Assembly: GCF_001649575.2 (NCBI RefSeq)
Contig: NC_051440.1
Location: 15,722,533 to 15,786,532, forward strand
Source of the DNA: Kryptolebias marmoratus
Taxonomy: Eukaryota; Chordata; Actinopteri; Cyprinodontiformes; Rivulidae
DNA length: 64,000 bases
Direction of reading: 5' to 3'
Made by a program: the position numbers and the translations under genes. Under the pieces are notes generated by a model that searched no databases, was not told where the DNA came from, and was given only the letters and a program-made list of their open reading frames with translations. Shown piece after piece: positions 37,191 through 49,750 of the stretch (its first letter is position 1; the number at the start of each line of letters is the position of its first letter).

Positions 37191-37212
37191 ATGGTGTGTG
37201 TGTGTGTGTTTG
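37191..37212. repeat. (TG)n short tract
   Basis: About nine TG units with one interruption. Confidence 0.85.
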
Positions 37213-37254
37213 TGACTAAAATATCTTATGAACCTCAAAATGAGTTTTATGAAT

Positions 37255-37440
37255 GTATTCTTTATAAGTATTCTTTATATGTATATCTGCAGTTAATTTA
37301 CTTTTGGAGTCTTCATGATACAAGATGGCCACCACAGCCAACAGATCTTAAAAACACTCAAATAGCTGCATTTCAATCAGTTCTACAGATATTGACCTAA
37401 AATTTGGTGTGGTAACAGCTGAGACTGGTCCTTAACACAT
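37255..37440 (+). repeat. Dispersed repeat, family 2, copy c
   Basis: It shares TTTTGGAGTC, AAGATGGCCACCACAGCC (37323-37340), TTTCAATCAGTTCTACAGAT, AAATTTGGTGTGGTAACAGC and TGAGACTGGTCC with the other copies, in the same order. Its 5' part is missing or eroded. It lies head to tail with copy d. Confidence 0.6.
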
Positions 37441-37509
37441 ATTTTGAGTGCTAACAAATTACACAAGATATTTGTTTAAAATTTTTCCAATAACTATGTC
37501 GAGTCAACT

Positions 37510-37760
37510 CTATCTGTTAGCTAAATATCTCATGAACCACTCCACAAACTGTAATGAAATTTTCAGGAAACAGTCATTGGGTGTACACCTACAACTGATT
37601 CCCTTTTGTAGTCAACCCAATTTAAGATGACTGCCACAGCTAATTAACATTAACCACCACATAAATGGCTATAACCCAATCAATTTTACAGATACTTAGT
37701 GAAAATTTGCTGTAAAAATTAGCATCACATCAGTACTGAGCTTTCTGCTTCATATAAACC
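37510..37760 (+). repeat. Dispersed repeat, family 2, copy d
   Basis: It carries AAATATCTCATGAACCACTC, ACTGTAATGAAATTTTCAGG, AACAGTCATTGGGTGTACAC, TACAACTGATTCCCTTTTG, AGTCAACCCAATTTAAGATG, ACTGCCACAGC, AATGGCTATAACCCAATCA and TTTTACAGATACTTAG. It is the best preserved 5' half of the family in the window. Confidence 0.65.
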
Positions 37761-40080
37761 AATATATTCCCTGACTTATCACTAGAAGATCTTTCTGTCC
37801 TAATCTGACTTCTTTTATAGGGACTAAAGTTCTTAACATGCACAACAGAGCAGAGCATCATCTGTTCCTTAATCAATACAATGCTTCATTGGACAATTAT
37901 TTATTTTACATAGATAGAACAAACGCCTAAAAGAAAGTCCAGGAACACCACTGTTACTGTTTGGGGGAAGAAAGAAAGTGTTGCATTTGCACAAGGACTG
38001 CAATCTGTAGTCTCCTCTCTGCTGTTACAGGCGAGATTGAAGTTGATGCTATAAATGGGCCGGGTAACTCTCTTGAGGGACCCTCGGTTGACATGTGTTA
38101 CTAAATCTTACAGCGATGCCATCTGCCACTGTGTTAACTGTTGGGAATGTTGACCTCTGCAGACACTGAAGACATCCAAAACTGATCACATCCGGAAATG
38201 GAGACGGCTTGACAGATTTATTTATTTATCTATTTTTAATCAGATTTTTCCTTTTTTTTTTTTAAATTGTACATGTAATTATATAATCAGCCAGGTATAA
38301 AGCACAATACTTTGGGGCTCAAGCATTTTTAAGCCAACATTTATGGAAACATAGAATTTGGGGTTCTTTTTGATAGCATGTGTTATTTTTTTACTCAGAG
38401 ACTGACTTTGGTGATTAGGTCCAGACTGTGTAACTGAAACTGTGGAGCTGGTTGTGGAAGGACACACTCGCCCGGAGCGAGGGGTCGTGACACAGACGTA
38501 CCGGGTTCTCTCTCCCCTCTGCGGTGAGTGACAGGAAGAAGCAGCTCGCTGATGCCTTTCACGTGGGAATCACAGCTTGCAGCGATATTGAAACAAAACC
38601 GTCTGAGAGACTTTGTGGGAAAATTCAATTGTGAACTTTTTTCTGGTCCCTTAATGTTTCCCTTTAAGTAAACTGCAGCCCAAAGTTTATTAGTTCAGAT
38701 AACATTTTTTCCTCCAAAGAAAAGAGCAGCTGTGTTTTCAGTCCTGCCCACAAGGTCACTCAGTAGACACCGACTAAAAATAACTCCGTCTAAAATTTCT
38801 CGCTGCAACAATAGTTGTTGTTTCAAATGTAGATTGTGCTTCTGTCGTTTATTGATATTTATTATCAAAATTCCATTCTCTGTTTTACCTTGTGGACTGT
38901 TTTGCTAATGAAGGTATTTTAATGAGAGGACTCCTAATTTATTCTGACAACCGGATGGGACAAAACCTGCACATTTGCAGCGACATTTGGCCAAAAGGAA
39001 AACTTCAAAGTGCATTTGTTGCAGTGCTTGACAGTGAAGGCATCAGTTGTGTCAAGGTGTCTGCTTTGCTGTCTTGAACCATTGTGCAGCGCTAATCAGT
39101 TTGAGAGCGTTTGGAACTTCTCCTGACTACTGAGCCATACAGTCTGCACACCTCAAAGACACCTCTCCTATGGAACAGCAGGGGGGCGGCTCGCTTTTCA
39201 GTTCGTAAGTTCCTCGCTGAGTCTTGTGTAGAAGTTTGCAGGCTTATTACTCAAGGGGGGGTCTTCACTGTTTTGCTTGCGTCTCCCATGGGTGTCTTTT
39301 TCAGCTGTAATGAGGCCTCCTGGACCAGAAAGCTCTCTTTAAAACGGGGAGTAATGAGTCCTTGTTGGCAGAGAGAATGGGGATTTGCACTACTCTGTGG
39401 AAAGGGAAGGTCATCGAGAGGAGTTTTATTTTGGGAAGCTGTCTTGTTTCTGAACCAAACAAAGCTTAAAGGGAAACACTACAAAGTCCCAGTCCAGAAA
39501 TTGACTATCATGGTCCAAAGGCAATTCAGCATCTTTAAGGTTCCTACTCTGTGAATTGACAGCTTATGTTCTTATATCTTTGCCCTGATAGGAAGGATTA
39601 TTACTAGTAGCTGGCAATATGACTTTGCTGTAGCATTTTCACTGTAATCAATGGTTGAAATGCCTTCATTAAACTGGATTTATCTGGATTTTGTCTGTCC
39701 AAGGCACAGGCAAATGTTACATTCTGGTCTAATGTCTGTTTGTAATAAAAATAAAGGAAGAAAACAGCCCAGTCTCTCAGTTATGTCATGTAGTTTTTTT
39801 AATATTTCAATTTTGAACTTTTCAAGCACACTTCACAAGGTTCAAAAAAACATATGCATGTAGGTTCACCAAGGCTCATAGGAAACCTTGTACATTGACA
39901 ACAGGTTATTTAGGGGTTTTAAGCAGTTATTTTTTATTATTTTTTAATCTTGCTGTTTCCTGTTTTGCTTTGGTAATAGGAGGCAAGACTGTGTGGACAA
40001 AGAAAATAATGAGATACCCCCCTACTGAAGAGGTTCCACTCACTTCTGTGCAGATGCTTGGACCAATAAATAAAAAAGAC
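37761..40080. other. Noncoding DNA, no gene recognised
   Basis: Mixed composition. The part 38030-38180 is balanced and may be regulatory. The frame 39111-39554 (147 codons, plus strand) has no recognisable domain or start context and is not called as a gene. T/A simple tracts lie near 38220-38265. Confidence 0.45.
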
Positions 40081-40260
40081 TTAAAGGAATAGTTCTTTTT
40101 TTTAAGTGCCGTTCTGTGGAGTTGTTATTGGTAATCAACATCTCACCTGCATTAGAAATGGCTAAAAGCATTATCAGTTTGGAATATCAAGCCAAAGTTT
40201 GCTCAGGAGAAACAACCTAACATCTAGTCTGAGTGAGGTCAGTTCCTACATTAGTTGGTT
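40081..40260 (-). mobile_element. Foldback element, family 1, left-arm copy
   Basis: It begins with the terminal motif TTAAAGGAATAGTTC (40081-40095), the best preserved version in the window. AAGTGCCGTTCTGTGGAG, ATCAACATCTCACCTGC, ATTAGAAATGGC and TCAGTTTGGAATATCAAG follow, in the same order as other left arms. The right arm is not recognised. Confidence 0.5.
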
Positions 40261-40555
40261 ATTTACACTGAAGTTTCTAGTTATTTACACAGAAAACCAG
40301 GTTTCTCTGCAATCTATTATTAGATTACTTTCCACCGTGATAAACACTCAGCAGGAGGTGTTTCGGTTTTTTTTTTTTTATAAATAACTTGAATAGATTA
40401 TTATTAAATGTAAAGTTCTGTAAGAAAAAAATACAATAATAGATACAATATCATAGAGAGCATTGGTGATAAAACAACAGATCTACCACTACTGTTAAAC
40501 TCAATTTCAAACAGCTGCATATAAAACAGGTACATTTTCCAATCACTCAACAATC
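40261..40555. other. Unique AT-rich spacer
   Basis: Nothing recognisable beyond a T run at 40366-40379. Confidence 0.5.
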
Positions 40556-40800
40556 CATGCTAAATGTTTTACCTGAAAACGGGTTCAAGCCCTACACCGA
40601 CCCGTGGCAGGGAAAATCGAGTGCAGCACCTGCTAACCTCAGGTGGGTTAGAGAGGCCAGGCAGCCTCCGACTGCCTCACGTCATCCTTCGGCACCAGTA
40701 ATAGCAGTCGCACAGCCTGCCACCATGACACATCCAAGCATAATTGGCCCTGACAAAGAGGGCAAATCATCAACACAGGCCTGATAAGCATTACAGCCAG
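40556..40800. promoter_or_regulatory. Candidate conserved regulatory element
   Basis: A distinctly GC-richer, non-repetitive block (about 40590-40790) flanked by AT-rich DNA. It has CAAGCATAATTGGCCCTGAC and GGCAAATCATCAACACAGG near its right end. A 75-codon frame spans it but has no recognised domain. It is either a regulatory element or an unrecognised exon; the former seems more likely. Confidence 0.25.
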
Positions 40801-41083
40801 ATGACAGGAGACAGAAGTGTATTAGCAACAGTGTGACATATCACATTACCACTGTGAATACAATAAAGAGGATAATAAACACTATGGCAGCTTCAATGAC
40901 CATCGTTTTCTTACTTCGTTTGCCAGAATGTTCATCCCCATTTGGATTTAGTTGAACCTGACTGACACTAAAGAGACAGTAAACATATGATGAATATGAT
41001 GTGGTGGTATAGATGTGTGTCCGTTTTATTAAGCAAAAGAACTTTATTGCTTTGTAATACTAAACAACACATGGCCCAGTCAT

Positions 41084-41562
41084 AAGTGATAGTTCCGACC
41101 TTTTGAAGTGAAGTTCTTTGTGACCAATTAATATCTTGCCTGTTGTAGATAACGATCTCGGTTTGGGGAAAGTAAAGTTTGATTCTGATTGGAATGACAA
41201 ACTAATGGCTAGTGCCAACAGGGCCAAGACCTAAGCCAGTTTCTGCCATCTTAAAACTTCAATTCTATGAGTTTAATTGTTTATAACCTTTTCCTTTGCC
41301 ATCATTTCTGATTTACACAATTTTTTACATGAAATTCTGTGCTTCTTTGCAAGCTCAAACAACAACAGCAGCAGCTAGCTGTAGCACTTCCTATAGCTAG
41401 GGTCCACATTTGTCTTGGTCCATCTTGAACTAGGCAAAAGCTGGTCAATCTGGTTGGTATTAAGCACTACTTCTCCAAACTAACGTTGCTCAGAGAACTA
41501 TCTAAAACAGATAAGATATTTATTGTTCATACGTGACATTTCATCAGAAGCTCACTTTTAAA
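41084..41562. mobile_element. Foldback element, family 1, copy B
   Basis: The left arm has AAGTGATAGTTCCGACCTTT (41084-41103), GAAGTGAAGTTCTTTGTGA, ATTAATATCTTGCCTGTTG, TAGATAACGATCTCGGTTTG and AATGGCTAGTGCC. The centre has AACAGCAGCAGCTAGCTG. The right arm inverts the order: TTGTCTTGGTCCATCTTG, CTTCTCCAAACTAACG, GAGAACTATCTAAAACAG, ATAAGATATTTATTGTTCAT and CATCAGAAGCTCAC. The arms pair imperfectly over roughly 150 bases. There is no coding capacity. Confidence 0.6.
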
Positions 41563-43824
41563 GATCTGAGCTTCTGACACATTTAAATATATATCAAAAA
41601 TGTTTGTTTTAGTTATTTAGCTATTTTGTACTTAAGAAAGAACCAACATGCCGTTGAATAAAATAAATTAAATGATTACCAAAATGAAAGGTCGTTTGGT
41701 TGTAATCTAAACATTCCTGCCTTGATTGGTGCTTTTATGACGAATTATGAAAGGCAGGTTTCTGACATGCGCACAGTGGAAAACCCATTTCCCCTAATTG
41801 TTTTACCACTTGCATCAAAGGCAGTGCCATGTGTAACAGTAGCCTTCAGATACTGGGACAGGTCTTGAACCTGATAACTTGTACATGTTTTATAGCTGTT
41901 ACATTATAAATTATTTCCACAGGCTGGGGCCTTGAGGGATCATATTCTCTCAGCTTCAGTTACTGGTAACATCTTTTAATGATATTAACAAATTTGCAGC
42001 TCTAGTATTTCAGCTTTATCTAGGAAATCTTAAACGGCTCCATAGTAAATACATGGTTATGATATTATCCGGCACAGTCCATTGTGAGCTGGGTGGATCG
42101 TATGGCTATTAAAAGTGGGCCAGCAGTGGTAATAACTAAGCTCATAAAGGCCTGTGTTTCTGCCTAACAGCCTCTCTGCATTTCCTGTTAGAACGCTGAG
42201 ATATTGGCTGAAAAGGCTGAAAAAACAGCCATTTTAATGGCTTTGAAGGTTTATTTTTCATGGCTTTATTCTGCTTTGCCAAACCTCCCGTTAACCCTTT
42301 TTTTCTTTTACTTCCTCAGACATATTTGACACAATATTGTATATTTGCTCAGCTTCAAAATGCCCATGCTTATCGGGCCCTATAAATTTGTCCTAATAAG
42401 TCTGTGTTTAAGATTCTCATTCTTCCAGTCTTTTGTAATACTTAAATTTGCCTAACACCATTCATACCTACAAATTACTTTATAAAACCTATTTAATTTG
42501 TGCATCTGCTTAGCCATTTTCTCAAATTTGTTTCATAGGAGTTATTGCATTTTAAATAAATTGTAGTGTGCACTGTAATGAGATTTTTTTTTTCTGAATT
42601 ATTTATTTTAGTTAAATGGCAGCAGAGTGATGGGGAGATAAGCAACAATAATTATAGCAAAATGGTTTGTTGGTTGTGATGACCTCTCGGTGTGGTGTTT
42701 GCTTTTTCTCCATGTGCATTCTGGGTTTTTCTTTGAGTAATTTGGCTTCCTGCATGCGTAGTTGTGGGTCTCTATGTTTGCCTCCTGATGGACTGGTCAA
42801 ACATTATCCAAATGGCTTGAAGCTTTACTCCTACAGTCACAGAAAACATGTCAACTTTTAAACCCAACATAAGACTACTCTAAAGCCCCTTTTATCCAAA
42901 AACAGGAAGAAGAATTTGCTTCCACTAATAGGGTTCAAAGATTGCAGCAAGTCAGATAAAAAGTCACAGGAAGTGAGGTTAGGTTGGGTTGTTTGAAAAG
43001 ATTTTCACTCTATCATTTCTCACCCACTGTCTCTATTTTTCTTCTCCTTTTTTTCTCCTCATAACAATTGTAGACAAACAGTAGAGGATGAGGAAATGTT
43101 GCGCCAAAGCTTTTCTGAAGCTGAGTCAGAGGGGGCACAGGCGGCATCAGACCAGACAGCTATTTATGGGAGATGACAGTTTGCAAATATCTCAATCTGG
43201 GAAGAGGCACTCGAGGTGACAATAAGAAGTGCCGTGAAACTGGAGGAGTCAGCAGACAGCATTTATTTAATCAGGCTTTTTCCAATGAGGTGCGCTGGCC
43301 TGACAGCATGGGTGATATTGGTGGCTTTGCAATCACTCCCACAAACTTATTCAGCATGGATATGATCTTTTTAAGAAAAAATAGGAGATGGAAAACAAAA
43401 AACAAAGGCACAGAAATGTGAGAGCATGAGGATTTTTTACTGTCAGAAAACAAGCAGAATCTATCTCACTACTTTTACTGTAGTAAGCACATTTCATTAA
43501 TGTAAATAAAAGATTTGTGTATGAAATAGTAACAGGAAAGGTAATAAGTACATAAAAATGTGCTGTTTATTGCTGATATATACTGAGTGTTGCAGGGCTG
43601 ACTTGTGCTTTCTTTCCCATTGTCTTTTAATGGCACTCAGTTTTGTATTCTTTGGTCAAATGACATTGATTTTATGTGGAAGATTAATAAAATGGTGTAC
43701 AAACAGTTGAAAGTGTTAATTTTCTGTTTTCACATTCTTCAAATTAAATGAATCATTTAGTTTTTTTGTTTTTAATTAATAGTAAAATTACATGGCTGGC
43801 AGAATGGTTTTATAAACTTTTTAT
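41563..43824. other. Noncoding DNA, no gene recognised
   Basis: Mostly AT-rich unique sequence. Balanced non-repetitive stretches at 42060-42250 and 43090-43350 may be regulatory. No domain-bearing frame was found. Confidence 0.45.
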
Positions 43825-44020
43825 TATTCATAGTGTTTGCATGAACCACGTTACAACCTTTTGAGACTTGAGTTGTTTTAAAACAGCAGCAATCCACTTT
43901 GGTTTTGCCTTGCTTCTACTAGCTATTAGCTCATCATTCAGATCTAGTTTTCCAATTCACAACAGGTACAATATTAATTGTTTATAATCTTTCCATAGAT
44001 CTTTATCAAATAAAAAAAAA
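43825..44020 (+). mobile_element. Foldback element, family 1, right-arm copy
   Basis: It contains CCTTTTGAGACTTGAGTTG, AATCCACTTTGGTTTTGCC, CTACTAGCTATTAGCTCATC, CAACAGGTACAATATTAATT and GTTTATAATC, which follow the order of the right arms in copies B and C (TTTTGAGA, TTTTGGTCTTG, TAGCTGTTAGCTTG, CTACAGCAAATAAGATATTAATT, GTTCATA). Confidence 0.5.
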
Positions 44021-46624
44021 TCATTCAAAGTTTTCCTGATTTGTAGTTTTTGTGCTTGTTTTATGTTCTTTTGGTTTTATGTTTTTTGGTTTATACTTGA
44101 AGCATGTATTTATTTTGCCACAACAATATTCCTATAAAGGTTAAGGTAACACCATCATAAGTATTTTCATTTTGAAATTGTGCTGAATTTTGCTGAAAAT
44201 TATGGATCAGTAACTTTAGGTGGCTGTATTTTTACCTATGTAAATAATAATTTAATTTTGGTCTCACAACAACTGCATGTATTGTCGCTTCTATATACTT
44301 AATTGAAACCAACCTTAAGCTGCACCTTTAAAAAAAAAAAATCTGGTCTACTTTTTGGATCAAAGGGGTGTCAAAGTCAATGACTTCCACGAGTAACTGG
44401 ATCAGAAGAGATGAGAAAACTATGTTCCCAGCAGGTATGTAGAACTGAGTGTTATACAGCTGTACAAACAGCACTAAACAAACAGGGATAGTATTTGCTT
44501 AAGGAAGCCAGTAATTCACCCAAAAATCAGTGGTAAGGTGGGGATGAAGACAACAACTAAATTGCTTGCAAGTGAACCTCCACCTTGTGACCTTAATAAT
44601 TTCCAGCATGCTCACGTAATTTTAAACGCAGCCATTTGGTGCTTTGGACTGCACTCAAGTGACTCTCTCAAAAGTAAATATGAACTAAAAGCTGCCTTGA
44701 AAATGTAATTTTGTTAAATGCAGGCACATGTTGAAACACAAGCGCAGACTATGAAAACTGTCATTTCGCTCAACTCTGACCTTTAAATTAGGTCTGGAAC
44801 AAACTGATTTCATCAACAACAGCTGCATTTTTTCATGACTTCTGCAAAGCTTACATTCCTAAGGGGCTCGTATTTCTGTCCACCTTCACAACACGGGATT
44901 TTTTTTACTCCTTTTAGCTTCAACTGGAGTTATTTTGACCTGCGGTTTCATTGAGCATGGCAGCATGTCCGAGGCATGATGTATGCACACGTTTCGACGT
45001 CTGATGTCAAGGTGAAGTAAAATATTCAGTTTGGAAGACTTTCAGCTGTGATTACAAAAAAGTTTGGCATGTTCCACAGAAGGCAAATCTTAGAGCTGCA
45101 CCTCTCAGTTACTGTGAGTGGAAGTTGTTAAATGTAACCCATCTGCTTTTACAATTTTTTTTTCTTTTTTTTTTTTTGTTTTTTTTTTTGCTTGTGTGGT
45201 TTTGCAAAACTTTTTTGGCACATGTCAAGTTGGACTTTACTTTAAGTTTCAGCTATTACCTTAATGTTTAAACATTACAGATACTTAAATTTAAATAACC
45301 ACTGTTTAGTTAAACTCCTTGATGGTAGGATTTTTAATGTACGACAAGCAAAAATGATGTATTAAATGCAACATATGATTTTACCTCAAGCCTTAATATA
45401 ATTTTAAAACTCTTACTAGGTTGTTTGAGAATAAAAACATTTTTTAAAACTCAAATAACTCCAAGGTTTTTCATTTTATGTGTGTGTGTTTACATTTAAA
45501 AATGCACATGAATGTATAACATGTAACAGAAAATTGTTAACTGAAACATTTTCATTTCCAAAGCTAAATTTAGTTTACAAGCCTCGGGTATTTTTTTTTT
45601 TTTGTCCTCTAATGATTGTAGCATTAGCAAAAATAGTGAATTCATGCAAATTAGAAAAAACTGCCTCTGAGATCTATGTGTTTTTATATGATAAAAATAA
45701 GCATTTAAACCAGTTTCTATTAGCTTCACAGTATAAAATGAGATCAAACATGTACCACACTACATGTTTTCAGACAGTCGGGGAGAAAACTAATGTAACA
45801 CGTAGAATTTAGGAGGGGCTGTTTGCGAGGTGATACTTTTTAATTGCTGCAGACAAATTTGTTTTGAGCCAAGCGTCAAATTCAGAACATTAAAGCGGAT
45901 TTCAACGAATGAGCACGTAAAGGGGCATCCTTGGGGAGCACTGTGATGTAGTGGTAATGAGTGGAGGTAATGAAAGACTTCACATAGACAGATGTATCCA
46001 TTTAAAATAGTAATAACTACAGTTAAGATGGCAAAGTGCAAATTACACATAGCTTTCCCGAAAGCGCGTGTTTATTCAGACTCTGCAGGGACCTATCATT
46101 TTTCCCTAGGAAGTTGAGGAAGCTCCCGACACCTCTCATCGCCCCTCAAACAAGGTCAAAACTGTGATAGAGCCAGTATGACTGAAGTGCTACTGAGCAC
46201 TATGCCTCTGAGACCAAAATAGACTCACGGTCTTATGCACAATCAATCCACTGCTGTGTGTGGCACATATACATATCTCTCTAAGTGTAAGATAATAAAC
46301 ATTTCAATAATTAACATGAACAAAGAAAATGTCATTTTTATTTAATAAATAGTTAAATAATTTGATTCCATGGTTCAAAACTCGACCAGGGAAGGTTATG
46401 TATAACCATCACTGGAGTTACCCTTTGTCAGGACCTAACGATCTCTCAAAAAGTCAGTGTGTCAATATATTTATTAAAGCAACAAAATGACAATAACATC
46501 CAACAAATAATATTTATTGTCAGCCTCATTTTGCCTGACAATCATAAATGGAAAAACACTTTTAGGATCATATTTGTTCCAGTTTTGGCAGTCTTTAAAT
46601 ACAACATTTCCCTAAAGTTAAAGT
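44021..46624. other. AT-rich noncoding DNA with T-rich simple tract
   Basis: No gene was recognised. A T-rich low-complexity tract lies at 45154-45190 and a T run at 45591-45603. The 110-codon plus-strand frame at 45480-45812 has no domain and overlaps an 83-codon frame on the other strand, so it is not called. Confidence 0.5.
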
Positions 46625-47455
46625 TAAAGAGATAGGTTAGATCTAGTAGGGTGTTCTGGGGAGATGTTACAAGTAATTACAAGTAATTAATATATTATCT
46701 GTTATAGATAGCTCTTTGAATGGCTCTGTTTGGAGAAACAGAGTTACTTTGGACTAGATTGATGAACTAATAACTAATCCGAGTGGGTCCAAGGTAGATT
46801 ACAGCTGTCTTAAACAGCTTCAATGTCAAATTTTTCATTTCACAAATTCTGTTTTATGGCTCTTTACATTGCCACCAATTTGTAGGTAACTTGGTGGTCA
46901 GTGCCACAATCTCATATCCTGAGGCTGCAGGTTTGAGCCCAGGTTGTGTCAGGAAGGGCATCCAGCGTAAAACAATTGCCAAATTTTTCATGTAAGTTCA
47001 CTCGCTGTGGTGACCCCTGCAGAATGGAGCAGCCAAAAAAACAAGAAAAAAAGACAAACACAACCTTGCCATCAGTTTAGCATTGCTTAGTTAATCTGGC
47101 ATTAATATTATAATACACCTGCTGGAAGTGTCCCAGGCTATGTTGGGAGTGCTACAGCTAGCTATTGCTGCCACTATTTGTGCTTTCAAAGAACCATAAA
47201 ATTCTTTGTACATACCAGTGTAATGTGAAATTGAACGTGGTGTAACGGTTTATAAAATACAAATTGTATGAACTGCTTCAAAAGTTTTGAGATTAATGCT
47301 GTTTTAAGATCCATTTTGGTCTTGATCTCATTGTTACTAGCTGTTAGCTTGTTGGTTTGGTCTGAATTAAATTGTTTTCTGCCAAACTGAGGTCTTCAAA
47401 AACCTATCTACAGCAAATAAGATATTAATTGTTCATAGCATTTCCTCAGAAGAGG
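46625..47455. mobile_element. Foldback element, family 1, copy C (split by a SINE)
   Basis: The left arm has TAAAGAGATAGG (46625-46636), TTAATATATTATCTG, TTATAGATAGCTCTTTGAAT, GCTCTGTTTGGAGAAACAG and GAACTAATAACTAATCC. The right arm has AGTTTTGAGATTAATGCTG, ATCCATTTTGGTCTTG, ACTAGCTGTTAGCTTG, CTGCCAAACTGAGGTCTTC, CTATCTACAGCAAATAAG, ATATTAATTGTTCATAG and TTTCCTCAGAAG. A SINE interrupts it at 46882-47065. GCTACAGCTAGCTATTGCTG in the centre is an inverted counterpart of the AGCAGCAGCTAG centre in copies A and B. It is the longest copy and carries no transposase. Confidence 0.65.
46882..47065 (+). mobile_element. tRNA-derived SINE inserted in foldback copy C
   Basis: An A-box-like TTGGTGGTCAGTGCC is followed by a B box GGTTTGAGCCC (46930-46940). 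The body GTGTCAGGAAGGGCATCCAG (46947-46966), GTAAAACAATTGCCAAA, CTGTGGTGACCCCTGCAGAA and GGAGCAGCCAAAAAAAC matches a well-known fish SINE/LINE tail (recalled), ending in an A-rich tail at 47034-47060. TTGCCACCAATTT (46869-46881) and TTGCCATCAGTTT (47066-47078) flank it and agree at 11 of 13 positions, as an aged target-site duplication would. It is therefore a complete retroposon insertion, younger than the element it split. Confidence 0.8.
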
Positions 47456-49356
<1,901 letters not shown>

Positions 49357-49439
49357 CAACACACATACATGAGTAGGTAGGTAGGTACTTCTATTGACTC
49401 CAGTCACAAATTACAGCTCTTTTAAATGAGACCTCCCCC

Positions 49440-49750
49440 CTTTTTGTGCAACCTTCCCCAGATGTTTTGATTAGCAGCAACTCGTATGCTGGTCAGATCT
49501 CGGGATTAATGATGGATAATTTGCCTAAGGTTGGCATAGCACACCGCCATGCTGCCAGCCTTTGGATGCCATATGGGCAGAAGCAGCTGTTTTCATTACT
49601 CTCCCTTGCCCAGATGTGTCAAACACGATGGCGACTTCAATCGGCAGTCTTGCTGGCACTTGGTGGGGGGTGCTTTCTACTAGCTTGGCAGCTAATTACT
49701 TTAATGTAGCCGAGTACGGAGGCCCTGCATGTTTTTAAAGGCCTTTTACA
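49440..49750. promoter_or_regulatory. Candidate conserved regulatory element
   Basis: A non-repetitive block with GGGATTAATGATGGATAATT, CTTCAATCGGCAG and TTGGCAGCTAATTACTTTAATG (TAATTA at 49694-49699). Adjacent TAAT cores next to a GGATTA-type site are typical of homeodomain-bound enhancers. The long minus-strand frame (49637-50203, 188 codons) that overlaps its right side has no recognised domain. Confidence 0.35.

Noticed and set aside
39111..39554. 147-codon plus-strand frame
   Set aside because: No domain recognised, no splice or start context, and composition unlike coding sequence.
45930..45962. SINE-head-like GTGATGTAGTGGTAATGAG
   Set aside because: Only one box-like motif, with no B box at the right spacing and no SINE body.
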